Source: Pyrus communis
Taxonomy: Eukaryota > Streptophyta > Magnoliopsida > Rosales > Rosaceae
Assembly: GCF_963583255.1 (NCBI RefSeq)
Contig: NC_084803.1
Location: 9,104,238-9,168,237, forward strand
DNA length: 64,000 nucleotides
Reading direction: 5' to 3'
The position numbers were made by a program, and so were the translations under genes. The notes under the pieces were generated by a model. That model was not told the DNA's origin. It saw nothing but the letters and a program-made list of their open reading frames with translations, and searched no databases. Shown here piece after piece: positions 40,201 to 52,858 of this stretch; position 1 is the stretch's first letter; every line of letters begins with the position of its first letter.

Positions 40201-42232
40201 CGTTCGAGCTACACTGTCTTCTTTGCCAGATGAAGTGGTGGATACTGTTGGTGTTACATCGTTGCCCTCGGAAGATTCTGTATCTGAAAGGAGGAGGAAA
40301 TTGGAGTTCCTTGAGATGCAGGAAGAAAAGATCAAGGTTGAAATTGTTTGTTTTTCATTTTGACGGTCTTACGGATAACTTTTAGTGTTTTAGTAACCAG
40401 AACTAAATATGTGTGTGTGTATATTTATAGCCAGTTTTGAAGCATTTAGTTTGGGGTTGTCTGAATTTGGAACCCAGAAAAAGGATGAGCAATCAAAAAG
40501 AAAAACACAAATTATAGTGCCAAAGAAAAACTCCTGAAATAAAATGTTATGACTATCATCTGACTTAGATAACTTTAGTTGAAGAATTAATTTTGATGTA
40601 ACCGTTCACTTCTGTCTCTGTTTGGTTGATCCTTATTTGTACTGAGTGGCTTTCTGAATTATTATGTGACAGGAGGAGGAACAGAGAGAGGAAGAAGAGC
40701 TAGCCAGAATGAAAGAATCTAAAGCCAAAGAAGAGGATAAGGCATTGAAAGAGATGACTATCCCAACAGCCAAAGAAGCACAAGAACAAGCCAGGGCAAG
40801 GACACTAGAAAAGCAAGAGAAGCTCTGCGAAATAAGTCGTGCATTGGCTGTTTTGGCTTCCGCATCTGTAAGGACTGGACTGAATAACTCTCAATATTTT
40901 TATTGTGGAGTGTTCCCTCTTCTTTTTCCTCTACCAAAATTTCAAGTGTGATCATCAACACTGTAAGCTTAACAGTTTCTTAATATTTTGTTTGTTGAAT
41001 AATATTTCAGTCTGTGAGTAGAGAACGTGAAGAGTTCCTGAGGCTTGTCAATAAGGAGGTAATTTAAAACCTTTAATTGCTCTTAGTTTATATTGGGTAT
41101 TTTTTTAAGATGAAAGCATTTATCTTTGGTATGCCTGGTAGTCTTCCCTTGCTCAATATATGCAGCAGAAACATTGGGAGGGATAACTGCTTGCTGTTAA
41201 TGAGAAGGACCATGCATCATAAATATTGCCTCCAGTTCTAAGTCATTTCTATGCTTCTGCTTGTTATATTGAAGAACTTGGATGATGTTGATGTTATTTA
41301 TGCTTTTGTCCCTTTTTGTTTGAAGATGTGCAGATTGACGTTTGCTAATACTTTTAATGGCATTTAATTATGAGCTTTCTTATGCATGCACTAAGTCAGA
41401 AGGATGCTTTGCTTAAGGTGATTTCTTTGATCTTTCCAGATTGAACTTTACAATAGCGTGGTGGATAAAGAGGGTACAGATGGTGAGAAGGATGCCTTAA
41501 AGGCATACAAAGCTGCTCGAGATGAAAGTGACAGTACTGCTGAGGCAGAAGGTGATAATGGGATTTCATCAGCGCTCATAGACAAGGTTAGAAATTCAAT
41601 TCCAACTTCTCTCTTATAACATGTTTATCATTGTTCACTCAGTGGAATTTTTTTTCTTTTCTTTTGTGTATTTCAGGTTGATTCGATGCTTCACAATCTT
41701 GAAAAGGAAATTGATGATGTAGATGCTCAAATTGGTGATCGCTGGCAATTACTTGACAGGTGAATTGTCATTTGTCATTTATGTCTTCGCACTCTTCAAC
41801 CTCGATGGATGGTATTGTCATTTGTTTCTTCTTGCAGTTAATCGTTTCGATATGTGTTCAGGGATTTTGATGGGAAAGTAACTCCTGAGGAGGTTGCAGC
41901 TGCTGCGAACTACTTGAAGAATACTTTAGGCAAGGAGGGTGTCGAAGAACTCATAGGCAACCTTTCAAAAGATAAAGGTTGGTTCTTCTGCTAGGCTCAT
42001 CTCATCTGTTCTCCTGAATATCTACTGCTTGTCTCATGCATTCTCACAAATGCATCTCCGATTAATTAATGTTGGTATCATCTCCAAATGCATTGATATG
42101 ATTCATGATTTTGATGATTGATGATTCTTGTCGTGTTGTGTTGTCGCAGATGGGAAAATTCTTGTGGAAGACATTGTGAGATTGGGAGGTCGGTCTGAAG
42201 ATGCAAACTCAGCAGAAGACGAGAGAGTTTAG
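37243..42232 (+). CDS. LETM1-like mitochondrial inner-membrane protein
   Basis: Fourteen exons encode 747 residues: 37243-37805, 38067-38379, 38656-38802, 38889-38977, 39075-39167, 39631-39757, 39949-40013, 40162-40336, 40673-40867, 41011-41058, 41440-41586, 41677-41759, 41862-41977 and 42150-42232. The N terminus (MASTAIFRRKRIV) is Arg-rich and lacks acidic residues at first, like a mitochondrial presequence. One hydrophobic segment (about 254-276, LVPLSVFIIVPFMEFLLPVF) is followed by the LETM core (LPSTFQDKLKEE and onward). Acidic/basic coiled-coil stretches follow (QREEEELARMKE), then a C-terminal EF-hand-like loop (DFDGKVTPEE). LETM1 proteins maintain mitochondrial K+/H+ (or Ca2+/H+) exchange and ribosome contact; the Arabidopsis pair is needed for mitochondrial translation. 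Frame and phase hold across every splice. Confidence 0.94.
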
Positions 42233-42391
42233 AGTAGACGGTAGCATGGCATGCATATCCCAGCTCTCACTTTTGTCATGAGAAGTTGATGTGTGTACCC
42301 GTTATCCTGTCCCCTGTCCAATCCTATCGTATCCTATAGGTTTCGTTTTCCGTACATACAGAAGTGCTTTTTAATCTTCTTCTACCGGTCC

Positions 42392-42397
<6 letters not shown>

Positions 42398-42430
<33 letters not shown>

Positions 42431-42431
42431 G
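42398..42431 (+). repeat. (GA)n tract in 3' UTR of LETM1-like gene
   Basis: Purine dinucleotide repeat interrupted once by AAAG, about 170 bp after the stop codon. Confidence 0.7.
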
Positions 42432-43020
42432 GCTTAGTGCTGTCAAATATCTTTTGTACTTATCATAAGAAATATAAAAATGCATTCTTGAAAGTTAAAA
42501 GATGTTGGTTGAATTTCGAGAATCACTTCTTATTTGCTTGGAGTAGGAAGTTACAAGATATTCGTTTTGATGGAAAAGTGACAATATATTGATGATGAAG
42601 AGGATTACGAAAGGAATAAAACTTGATGTGTGTAAAAACACAAAAGATGAGAGCCGGTCTACAACGAATCATGCATGTTACTAGAAAAAAACACATAAGA
42701 TCTCGATAAAAATTTTAATACTAGAGTTTTTTTATTACCAAGTACTGGAATCCTAATATATGTAGTTATATATATGCTTGGTAATTACTTAGGAGATGAT
42801 CATTGTTTTCCATGACCTGCCCACCACACAAAGCTAATTTTTTGTCCTGTCTTGTTCTGCGTGTCTGCGGAACCCGTCTCGCTTTACGTGCGCCCAAATT
42901 TGTCTCGTTCTACATGCGTAGAGTTCATCTAGTTTTGCGTGTGTCAAGTTCACCTAACATCCATTTTTTTGTTAAAATTCAATTTTTTTTTATTTTCACA
43001 AAATATTTTACGTGAGCGTC
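42432..43020. other. Spacer 3' of LETM1-like gene
   Basis: AT-rich; no gene recognised. It contains TCTCG/TGCGTG-rich imperfect repeats at about 42845-42950. Confidence 0.35.
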
Positions 43021-43021
43021 A

Positions 43022-43600
43022 TTGAGTAATAAATGTATATTTAGTATAATATTTAAGCCAAAACCTAAAAAATTAAGTGAAAGACATACTAGTGATGCCC
43101 AAAACATTAATTGTTTAAATGGGGTTCAACCCTCAAAGATATCAACGGAAAATCTTACCTTAATTTTCAAAACTTCACGGTGAGGCGAAGGTGAAAAGAA
43201 ATAGTTGAACAATGATTTATATATGAATTTGAAAAATCGACTAAAAAACGTGAGTTAACACTCGCATTTTTTGTGAAAAATGCAAATTTTTTATTTTCAT
43301 GAAATATTTTCTGTGAATATTAAGGAAAACTTTATAAGGCATTTGGAAGCAAAATTACGATTTATTGAGTAACAAATGTATATTGAGTAAAATATTTAAG
43401 CCGAAAACTAAAAACATAAGTGAAAGACATACTAGTGACGCCCAAAACATTAATTGTTTAAATGGGGTTCAACCCTCAAGGATATCAACGGAAAATCCTA
43501 CCTTAATTTTCAAAACTTCAAGATGGGGTTCTATACCCTCAAGAATCTCAATGGAAAGTCTTCACGGTGTGGCGAAAGTGAAAACAAATAGATAAATGAT
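43022..43600. repeat. Direct repeat with 342-bp offset
   Basis: The segment containing GAAAGACATACTAGTGATGC and AATGGGGTTCAACCCTCAAA at about 43078-43170 recurs at about 43420-43515. The first copy ends with a shortened version of the second copy's tail (TTCACGGTG-AGGCGAAGGTG). A partial internal repeat (GGGGTTCTATACCCTCAAGA) lies within copy 2. No coding frame. Origin unknown. Confidence 0.7.
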
Positions 43601-44377
43601 TTCAGTACGACTTAGCTAGGATCGGTAGTGTGGTACCAATCTTTTCCCTATTTCAATTTATTTGTCTATTTTCTACATTTTTGTTTTTTCCTTTGAGTTT
43701 TTTCTTTTCCTACATTACTTTATTTGAATAACCACTATTAAATTCAAATATCTTTAAGTTTAGGTTTTAAATCGTTGATTACAAGTGTTTAAATATGAAT
43801 TATAATAGATTTTGCACATAAATATATATTTTGAAGAATATGCATTAGTTTGTTGTTATTGTAAAAGAAATTAAAAAAAAAATTAGCAACAAATATAAAA
43901 AAAAGTAAAAAAAAAAAAAAAAATTTGAATAGCGAGGATCGGTATGAAGATAGCGATTTTTTCTTAAAGAGTCGATACCTTGATAGCGACGATAAGTGTG
44001 GACATTCAGTAACAAAGTAGCAATTGTATCATCTTCTATCTTATTTATTTATTTACCAATTGACTGACACTCAGTGTAAAGGTTCAGGATCCATTATATG
44101 AGAGACTTCATCATTTCATGAATTCAATATGTCAACAACCAAACACCTACATCCTATGTACGTACTTCATATTATTTTCAAGGGTAAATTACACAAAACT
44201 ACCTCAACTATAGGTTGAACCACAATTTCATACCTTATGTTTTAAAAATTACAATGTCATACCTTATCTTACGAATTTGTTACAATGTTAGACTCCTGTT
44301 AACTTTTCTGCTAATTTTTTAGCTAAATGTTGACATGGCAAATGTGGGCCCACATTTTTGCAGATATAGATAGGAAG
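43601..44377. other. AT-rich intergenic DNA with MITE-like sequence
   Basis: Mostly AT-rich, with an A-rich run at about 43870-43923. From about 44181, GGGTAAATTACACAAAACTACC and repeated CATACCTTAT blocks look like the end of a dispersed short element. No gene recognised. Confidence 0.35.
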
Positions 44378-44534
44378 GGATCCTAATCCACCAAATCAGT
44401 AGATTTGTGCCATTGAAATTTGATCAAACGGCTACAAACAGAGGCCCACTTTAAAAGTTATAATAACTTTAGCCATTAGATCAAATTTCAATGGCCCGGA
44501 TCCACTGATTTGGTGGATTTGGAGGAAAAGATCC
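44378..44534. repeat. Hairpin MITE with ACCAAATC arms
   Basis: GGATCC-TAATCCACCAAATCAGTAG near 44378 and CCATTGAAATTTGATCAAACGG near 44412 pair with the reverse-complementary TTAGATCAAATTTCAATGG (about 44475-44493) and CACTGATTTGGTGGATTTGG (about 44503-44522). The unit could form one long hairpin. Confidence 0.65.
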
Positions 44535-44879
44535 AAAGATGATCCCTTTTCGATATAGATGTCAAGTTTAAGCCACGTAGACCAAAAACTAACCAAAAAA
44601 ATATTAAAAGGGTCACACTCTCTCTCCTCCCCACCTTCCTACTGTGCACAATCTGCACCTCATTCGTATCTCTCCTTCCATCTTTGTTCTTCATCTTGAT
44701 CAGCCACAAACAACAACAAAAAATGAGAATTTTTTTCGTTAATCTCCCAAAATTCCTTGGAATGAACACCTATATGCTCTCTCTTTCTCTGTTCTCTCAC
44801 TCTAAAAAACTTGATCCGAGCAAAACCCACATCCCATAATCCGATTTCGAGCCTCAATGTCTAAGGACCCATTCCAGAC

Positions 44880-45607
44880 CGACCCGGAAACCATGCCGTT
44901 CTTCGAAGCTTTCAAGAAGTTCAAGCGTTTGAAGCTATTGGAGGCTTGGAACCTAGTTGTGAAACTGGACACCATAATTCTTGCCTTTCCCATTCCACCG
45001 ACCTCTCTTGTGGCCATGTCCTCATTTGTAATTATTGCCACGAGAGGATGTGGTGTCCACTTCATGGGAAGCAACATTCACTTGTAGGAATGATGCCTAT
45101 CTAGTAAGTCGGAACTGATGATTCTTCATCAGAAGCTCATTGTTTTGTTCAGCTACAAGGAGCACAAATATCAGCTGGTTGTACTCAATAAAGTCTCGCT
45201 CTCTATACTACTACTGCAAGAGCACGTTGGAGGCATAAAATGTGCTGAAATTTTTTTCCAGCACATCTTCCTTAGTGATGGAACATTGTAGAATTGTACT
45301 CAGCCATCGTCTTGAAATCCTGGATCCTTAGGTGAGTCCACTCATAACGAGCCCTTGGAAGAATCACCGTTTTCTAGTGATTGTATCTATTTCTCAGTGC
45401 CTTCCAAAGGGCTAATAGATCTTCAACCGTTAGGTACTCGCTTTTTAGTCATTCATCAAGGTGGCGATGGATAAAGATCATGGCTTTCTCCCGATCTTGA
45501 GATGATGCATTATTCTCCTCCTTGATGGTTTCTCCAAGATTCCTTACCTCCAGTTGGATGTTGACATCAATTACCCAGGTAAGGTAGTTCTTCCCAGTAA
45601 TATCTAG
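44880..45607 (-). pseudogene. Ty1/Copia gag relic
   Basis: The minus strand from 45607 reads LDITGKNYLTWVIDVNIQLE, then ASSQDREKAMIFIHRHLDE and, after a stop, LKSEYLTVEDLLALWKALRN and ILPRARYEWTHLRIQDFKTM. These are the conserved blocks of plant Copia gag (UBN2-type) proteins. Further on come LLVAEQNNELLMKN and the basic GHGHKRGRWNGKGKNYG region before the zinc knuckle. In-frame stops and frameshifts are frequent. The small plus-strand frame at 44857-45087 is an antisense shadow of this relic. The first gag residues are cut off at a Cassandra LTR. Confidence 0.85.
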
Positions 45608-45609
45608 GG

Positions 45610-45750
45610 TGTTATATCCCACATCGCCTAGGGGAGAGGATCTTCTACACATTATATGTACATGTCTACCTCCATATAACACGAAGCCTTTTGAGAACTC
45701 ACTTGCTTCAAATTCCATCAGAACTCCGAAGTTAATGAGAAGGGCAATTG
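45610..45750 (+). mobile_element. Truncated Cassandra LTR inside gag relic
   Basis: Starts TGTTATATCCCACATCGCC, as the intact plus-oriented LTRs do. It continues through the ACACGAAGCCTTTTGAGAACTC block and the 5S-like AACTCCGAAGTTAA, then breaks off at about 45750. It abuts the gag relic within a few bases. No second LTR or target duplication remains. Confidence 0.8.
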
Positions 45751-46035
45751 TGCTGCACCACTCTCATTGAAATAATATAGCATAAGATGGGCGATTTCGC
45801 ACCACTCAAGTAGCAGAAAAATATAAATATGCAGAGTAGGGTGGGGGATTATACAGTACCACATAAAATTGCAGTAAAATTAAATCTGCAGTCCAAGATG
45901 GGCGATGATACCGCACCATCTTCGATCGCAACAAAAATAAATAAACATTGGATTAGTAATCAGGAGCTACAACAAACAAGAAATCAAATATATAAGTAAT
46001 TGTTATATTGACAACTAGAAGCAGGTATGGTGCTA

Positions 46036-46153
46036 GCAATTCTTCGTGAGGGTATATCTAGCAGGTGAGGCAAAGGAGGAAGAAGAACAAGAAAGCAATT
46101 CTTCGTGAGGGTATATCTAGCAGGTGAGGCAAAGGAGGAAGAAGAACAAGAAA
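46036..46153. repeat. 59-bp perfect tandem duplication
   Basis: The unit starting GCAATTCTTCGTGAGGGTAT and ending AGAAGAACAAGAAA is present twice in direct succession (46036-46094 and 46095-46153) with no difference that I can see, so it is very recent. Non-coding. Confidence 0.9.
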
Positions 46154-46764
46154 ATCCTTGGAGGAAACATTTTTCGCCGATGTGAACTGTTTAGGGTTAG
46201 AGAGTTGTGCTGATAATGTGTTGTAAATAGGCAAAAGTTAGAGGGATAACCTTTGTTAAAGACAAGAGCGAAAGAGGTGCAAAATATCACACTATTTAGT
46301 TTCGCATCTATAACACAAAAGAATTGCAATAAAAAGAGGAGGGGGGAGATACTAATATTATTGCTTTCAGTAATTTTCTCTTTTAGTTGTTGTGTTGATC
46401 ACCCACGGAGTGATCTATTTATAAAGCCACATCCTAAGGTTTACAGTGAATGGAAAGTCACACCCGTGAGAAATTTAACAACATCCGTGATTTTTCTCTT
46501 TTGAAAAAATACCACACGACAAACTCTCTACTATTCACTATTATTCCTATGTAGGCATTCAATTATTCTTACCATTATTACAACATATACATATATATCT
46601 AGAAGGAAATCATACCCCCATGGCCAAGCATACATATTGCATGGCTAATTCTCTCTCACTCACTCACCCAACCGGTTTCGGCCTATACAATCAACTCAAC
46701 CCACCAATCTTATGCCGCTGGCGAAGAGTAGTAATTGAGAGACTAGTTGGCAAGTGTTGCACCC
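46154..46764. other. Spacer left of the UGT duplication
   Basis: No gene recognised. The left boundary of the duplicated block lies at about 46765 (CATGCATGGCTTTCCACCCC). Confidence 0.4.
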
Positions 46765-46930
46765 ATGCATGGCTTTCCACCCCTTTCCTTTACATGGCTA
46801 ATCACATACAATTTAAAGGCAACAATATGTTTGATAGCACATTAACAGAAATAAAATATTAAAATCGTCGCTAAATCAAATATAAAACTTCTCGCTGACA
46901 TGTGAGAAGAATATAAATAGATTGTAGGGT

Positions 46931-49476
46931 TTAGGCTGCTGTTGTCAATTTGGACACGAATTCTTGGATGTTTTTGTCCGAAGTGCCACCCTCACTCACA
47001 GCCTCTATTGCCAACTCCCTCCATTTCTTTGCATTCTTTTTCATTTCAATCGCATCCTTCTCATCTTCCATCACTTTCCTAATGCAACGCTTAAACTCTT
47101 CTCTTCCTACCATCCCATTAACATTCTCACCGCGATCGTTTATCTCATCATGATCATGATCATAAACCTTCACTCTAACACCAACCTTCCAAACATCCTC
47201 AATTAGCTTAGAATTAGTAGGCTGGTCGGTCCACTGCGGCATTGCAATCATTGGCACTCCCAAGCTTAATGCCTCGATTGTCGAATTCCACCCGCCGTGT
47301 GTGAAAAAACATCCCACCGCCGCATGCGACAGCACCTCCAACTGAGGGCTCCATTTTACTACTAACCCTTGACCGCTATTACTTGTCTCTTCGACAAACT
47401 TGGAGGGAAGCTTTGCCTCCTCCGAAGGCCTAACCACCCACAAGAAGTGGAAGCCGCTTTCCTTCAGCCCAAATGCAAGCTCCTCCATCTGATTGTCACT
47501 TAGATTGGCCATGCTACCAAACGCCACGTATACAACCGAGCCTGCTGGCTTGGTGTTGAGCCAGTCTGTGCAGGTCGAGTCGAACTTGAAAAGATGGACC
47601 CCGTAATCCTTGTCGTCTTTGATGCTGTTGTCCAAGTAAAAAGATGGAATTGTTGGCCCTATTGTCAACAAATTTGTACAATCTTTTGACATGGAATCCA
47701 CCGTCTGTCCTTGCATAATTATTTCATACTACATTACTTGACAAATCAATTATACATTGATCTACCACAAAAAAACAAAAAACCAAAAAACAAAAAAAAA
47801 AAAAAAAAAAAAACCGCGGCAACAATGATGATTTTGAATAATGATATTTAGGCATACACAAGGGTCACACTCCTGACAAATTTATGTCACACCATATATG
47901 ACATATCCCGACCTAAATTGAGACGTACTTATATCCCACATCGCCCAAAGAAGTGAATCATATAAGTCTTATATATATGTATATTCTCATCTCTACCTAG
48001 CACAAGGCCTTTTGGGAGCTCACTGGTTTCGGGTTCTGTAGAAACTCCGAAGTTAAGGTAGTTCGCGAGAGAGCAATTCCATGATGGGTGACTCACTGGG
48101 AAGTTCTCGTGTGAGTTCCTAGAAATAAAACCGTGAGGGCATGGTCGGGATCCAAAGCGGACAATATCGTGCTATAGCGGAGTCGAGCCCGGAATGTGGT
48201 GAGGGCCCGGGCCAGGATGTGACAATTTGGTATCAGAACCAATCCCTGGGCGGAAGTGTGCCGACGAGGACGTCGGACCCCTAAGGGGGTGAATTGTTAC
48301 ATCTCACATCGTCCAGGGGAGTGGATCCTGTAAGCCTTATATGTATATTCTCATCTCTACCTAGCACGAGACCTTTTGAGAGCTCACTGGCTTCGGGTTC
48401 CGTAGGAACTCCGAAGTTAAGCGAGTTCGTGAGAGAGCAATCCCAGGATATGTGACCTACTGGGAAGTTCTCGTGTGAGTTCTCAGAAACAAAACCATGT
48501 GGGTGTGGTCGGGGTCCAAAACGGACAATATCGTGCTATGACGGAGTTGAGTTAGGGATGTGATGGGAGACCGGACTGAGATGTGACAATATCACTCTTG
48601 TGGGTAAATAGAATTACTAGTTAATCACCGATAATTTGATATTTATATTTTATTTCCAGTTTCACGTTTATTAAAACTTGGAAATTCGTTTGATAACTGT
48701 TTTCAATTTAAAAATAAAAAAATAAAACTAGTTTTATATACGACTTTTCAATATTTTGGCTTATTCTGGTTTTCACTTAGAAACAATTACCAACAAGTGA
48801 AAACTAAAAATTAAAAATATTATAGAGATAGACGTACCTCTTGCTCTAACTTGTAGAAAGTATTGACAAAAATGAAATCAGCTTTGTGGGTGTTAGAAAA
48901 TTGGTTCAACACCATCTCAAAGTAAGCTGGATACGAGCCCGGGACAGAAATGAAGGACGGGAAGTCTCGAGGCTCAAGCACGTCATGTAACCCCGGAACA
49001 GAAGAAATCGTCAGTTTCCCATGATGCTGGAGATAGTAAGCGTAATTAACCGTGCATGTTTGAGTAAAAAAGGCACAGGCAAGCATACCAAATTGTTTGG
49101 CTACTTCCAAGGCCCAAGGTAAAAAGGGATCGTAAACAATGCAATCTATAGGTTGGGGTGAGTTTTGGTGCTTTTTAATGAGCTCGGCTAGGGTTTTGGA
49201 TCCCACGGCTTCCATCCGGGATAGATAGTCGGCGACGCTCCCAGCTTGAGCAAAGCCGCCTTCGTCGTAGCCATCGGAGATGGTGTCGAAGTAGACGGAG
49301 CCCGATGATGTGCGCTGCAATGAGTTGGCGATGAAGACGGTGTTGGCTAAAGTCACTTTGATGCCCTTGCCCTTAGAGGAAACGCGCTTGCAGAATTGGA
49401 GCAACGGGTTTATGTGACCTTGAGAAGGATAAGGAACTGCCAACACATGAGCTGTATAACCTTTATCACCTTCCAT
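46931..49476 (-). CDS. UDP-glycosyltransferase, family UGT74, copy A
   Basis: Two exons on the minus strand, 49476-48838 and 47704-46931, encode 470 residues, the usual length. The N-terminal acceptor domain opens with HVLAVPYPSQGHINPLLQF; His21 is the catalytic base conserved in family 1 glycosyltransferases. The C-terminal 44-residue PSPG box spans about 331-374 (WSPQLEVLSHAAVGCFFTHG, ending WTDQ) and binds the UDP-sugar; the final Gln predicts UDP-glucose. UGT74 enzymes glucosylate small acids and thiohydroximates, such as salicylate, auxins and glucosinolate precursors. The start MEGDKGY, resembling UGT74F, was chosen although an in-frame ATG exists at 49563, because that extension only translates a GA repeat. 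The 1.1-kb intron holds a Cassandra element. Confidence 0.93.
47927..48588 (+). mobile_element. Cassandra TRIM in UGT copy A intron
   Basis: LTRs at 47927-48224 and 48295-48588 flank a 70-bp internal region. This starts with the tRNA-Met primer-binding site TGGTATCAGAACC (48228-48240) and ends in an AAGGGGG polypurine tract. 5S-like blocks sit in each LTR (AACTCCGAAGTTAA, TGACTCACTGGGAAGTTCTC). The LTRs have diverged from each other, and no target duplication is recognisable, so the insertion is old. It is antisense to the host gene. Confidence 0.88.
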
Positions 49477-49478
49477 TT

Positions 49479-49486
<8 letters not shown>

Positions 49487-49517
<31 letters not shown>
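49487..49517 (+). repeat. (CT)n microsatellite in UGT copy A leader
   Basis: About 15 CT units immediately upstream of the minus-strand start codon; transcribed as GA repeat in the 5' UTR. Confidence 0.8.
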
Positions 49518-49520
<3 letters not shown>

Positions 49521-50787
49521 TTTGGACGACCAAAGCAATATTTTTACAGTAAATGATAGGCATATATATAATCTATAGAACACCAAATAGTCAATCTAGT
49601 GAATCAAGTATTGGAGGGTAGAGTTCCACGTTGAAGATGTACGAATTTAATTTAGGTAGGAGATTAAAAAAGTAAAATTATCGTTTATACTAAAAATAAA
49701 TATTTTGTAATAAAATTCAACACCTTTATTTGTTTTTTGCGCTTGAACCTTATCCCATGCAATGGGATGACTGTTAGGTTTTATTAATTGAAACCCTTTC
49801 CCAACATCCTTATCTATTTTTTGCATTTTATCCCAATCGCACGTAATAGGACGACCTTAGGTTTTATTCATTGAAATCCTTTCCCGACATCTTTATTCGT
49901 TTTTTTGCATTTTATCTATGTAAATGGATCAATGACACCATTTTTTTTTTTTTACAATTTTTTATACATGTTTTTGTGGAGCCAAATCTGTAATGTATTT
50001 CAATGAATTGAACTCTCAATCTTTTAGGTATTTTCTCAAAGATCATGTCTACTAAAATTACCCAAATTTGAAACCGTGTTTTGGATTAAAGGTCTAGGGT
50101 TCTTTGTAGAGCCGTGTTTGTTCATTTTCTTTACTACAAATGAATGTCTTAATAATTTTAATAGACGGTTTGGATTACTGAAATGTATTAAGAAAACCGT
50201 ACAAAATATGTATCAAAAGTTATGTAAAAAAAAAAAAAAAAAAATTATGAGATGGATGACAATGACAATGCGGACAAGTCCGTAGGTGAATAAGATCGAT
50301 GATACCGAGCCCAGTCTTAAGTACAAGCTACTAACTAGATTAGGTGCTATTTAAGGCCATTTGGTCCTACCGTTCAACTTCAAGCAATCACCCTTCTTCA
50401 TTAGCCATTTAGTCCTATTTTAATTGTTTCTTGACTATGTGAGTTAATTAATCATATTCAAGCTAGAGATATTCCATTTGCCGATTTGGGAAATCCATAT
50501 ATATATATATATATATATATATTTAAACGAATCAAGATTCAATAATTAGAAAATGCCAAGGACATGTGGTCCGTCCATAACAAGTACTTTTAAAAACGCC
50601 TCTTGAATATATAACTAAATCTCAAAGTCTCTAGCTTGTAACCCATTAAGTGGGAGTTTGTTATGATAAACTTGTTTATAGTTAATTTAATAATATAATA
50701 TTACGTATAAATTTATTTCCGAGTGATATTATATTTTTCATTGAAACGATATGTAATGATAAAATACAGTACAAATACATACGTCAT

Positions 50788-51120
50788 GCTGGTTTGGTAT
50801 TGTTGTGCTTTGAAAAAAAAACTGTTACTGTGCTGTGAGAATAAGTTGCTATGAAATAAAACATCAGAGTGTTTGGTAAACTTTTTTGTAAAAGTGCTTT
50901 TGAAAAAAGAAAAAAAATCAGTATTATAGTGTTTGATAAACTTTTATGTAAAACAAATGTGAAAAAAACTGGTTTTTCAAAGCTGGGTTTTGCAGCTTTG
51001 TATTTTTGGCTTTTTTTCACCCAAAACTATGAAAAAAAATTGAAGCTGAATGTTTACCAAACATAAAAAAGCTCCCAATTTTTTTTTATAGCTACTTTTT
51101 TCAGATGACCAAACTAGGGC
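50788..51120. repeat. MITE (GGTTTGGTA family), block A
   Basis: Begins GCTGGTTTGGTATTGTTGTG and ends GATGACCAAACTAGGGC, with imperfect inverted ends. Internal landmarks as in the copy at 28629 but in the opposite orientation. Present at the same place in block B (59107-59445), so it predates the duplication. Confidence 0.75.
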
Positions 51121-52659
51121 TAAAGACACAACTCACTAAACTTAATATATGTTTGTGAAGAAGTTGAGATTTCATCATAAAATCAATTGGCAATATAAGG
51201 TGTAACTCAACTTACTTATAAGTCCATGCAAAGTCTCACCTTCCATTAATATGTGTCTCATTCTCAACATACCCCTTCACATATGATGAATTTTCAAGTC
51301 TAATACGTGGACAACGCAACGGGATGACATGGAGCACGTGTGACCATTTGGCTTCACACGTGAGACAATATGCTTTGATACCATGAAAAAATTGAGATTC
51401 CACTATAAAACTAACTAATAATATAAAGAACAACTCAACTTACTTATAAGTCTATATAAGGTCTAATTCCATTAATATGTCACGATTTAACATGATGTCT
51501 AAGTTGAACAAGAAAGTCAAGTTTTCATTATTTCATGATGGATCAGTCTTTTATCGTCAAGTCATGCATGAGCATGACCATACTTTTCAGGCTTTAATGG
51601 TACATGAAAGTCCATTTGGCGAATATATATATAATAATAATAATAGTGTATATGATCGGGTTTGAAGGAGGAGAGATTCTATTTTTCAACTGATGACACT
51701 ACATAGTAATCATCTAGTGGATGAACAGTGTATTTTTTAAAAAAAATTTTAAAGGTAGTGCTATTGCGACAATATATTAGTTTTAAGTGTTTTTCTTTGA
51801 TTTGAGAAGACAAATTTACATAACACGAGTGCACATTCACGATAACTACCTACAGTCCTACTCTCATAAGGTTCTAATCTTGAGAACAAATGAGAATCAA
51901 ATGCATATTAGCCACAAGATTATATTAATTTAGATTTAAAGACTTAAAATATTTGGTAAAAAAAAAAAAAAAAAAAAAAAGAGAGAGAGATTTGTAATGG
52001 CTCATGGAAGTTGGTTTTTCTTTATTAAATTGTCAAATATTTTAAGCCTTTTAATCGAAAGTTTGAAACTAATTTATTCTTATAGCTACCAATTAGTACT
52101 ACAGTCTAATAATATTCATCTTCACTTGTAAGTGAGAGGTTTTAGTTTCAATTCTCACCAAGGGTAAATTTGAACTATATTATTGTTAGCCCATTGTGAG
52201 GCCAAGTCTACCCCCACCCTTTAATGTAGATGATATTTTTTGTTAAAAAAAATGCATTTGGTCCTTACATATCCTTAAAAAATAAGGATTTTAAGAGAGC
52301 AAAACTCTAGCGTCTCATCACTTGTTAATGATATAAGAATATATGGGTTCGTTTGAAAGTGTTATTAATTTAAAATGATTGAAAACATTTTTAGTGAAAA
52401 TATTTTGGAATCAATTCTAATAAAAATACAAGTGAATCTTGACAAATCACTTGAAGTGCTTTTGAAACCAAAAAATATTTTCTTTAAAAACGTTTTTAAT
52501 CATTTTGAAAGCACTTCCACACGAGTCATATGTTAGCTTCTCTATCACATGTTCATTTGCCGTGACGGTGTAGTCTGCCATACCCATCCCTCAATTGAGG
52601 TGGACCCACCCCCATCTTTTTCCATTCCCATGCGGCATTTTACCTTGAATCCAAATCCT

Positions 52660-52858
52660 CGCCGAATCCTCTTTGTGAGAATTTCATGAATCCGTGAATC
52701 GGATCCTTTTATCGTATATCGTGTGATCATAAATCATTTCAAATATTTTTATTTAAAATTAAACACAAACAATACCTGATAAAAACTGATTGCACGATGT
52801 ACGATAAACAGACACGATTCATGAATTTCTAAGATTCTCTCCGGAGCGAATCCTGTTA
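52660..52858. repeat. GGATCC-type hairpin MITE, block A
   Basis: TTTATCGTATATCGTGTGATCA on the left pairs with GATTGCACGATGTACGATAAA on the right. Conserved in block B at 60948-61146. Confidence 0.65.

Noticed and set aside
44857..45087. Plus-strand 76-codon gene starting MSKDPFQTD
   Set aside because: It is antisense to the Copia gag relic, whose protein similarity is on the minus strand.
49477..49563. N-terminal extension of UGT copy A from an upstream ATG
   Set aside because: The extension translates the (GA)n leader as RERERE. Copy B has stops or a frame difference there, and family members start at the MEGDKGY position.
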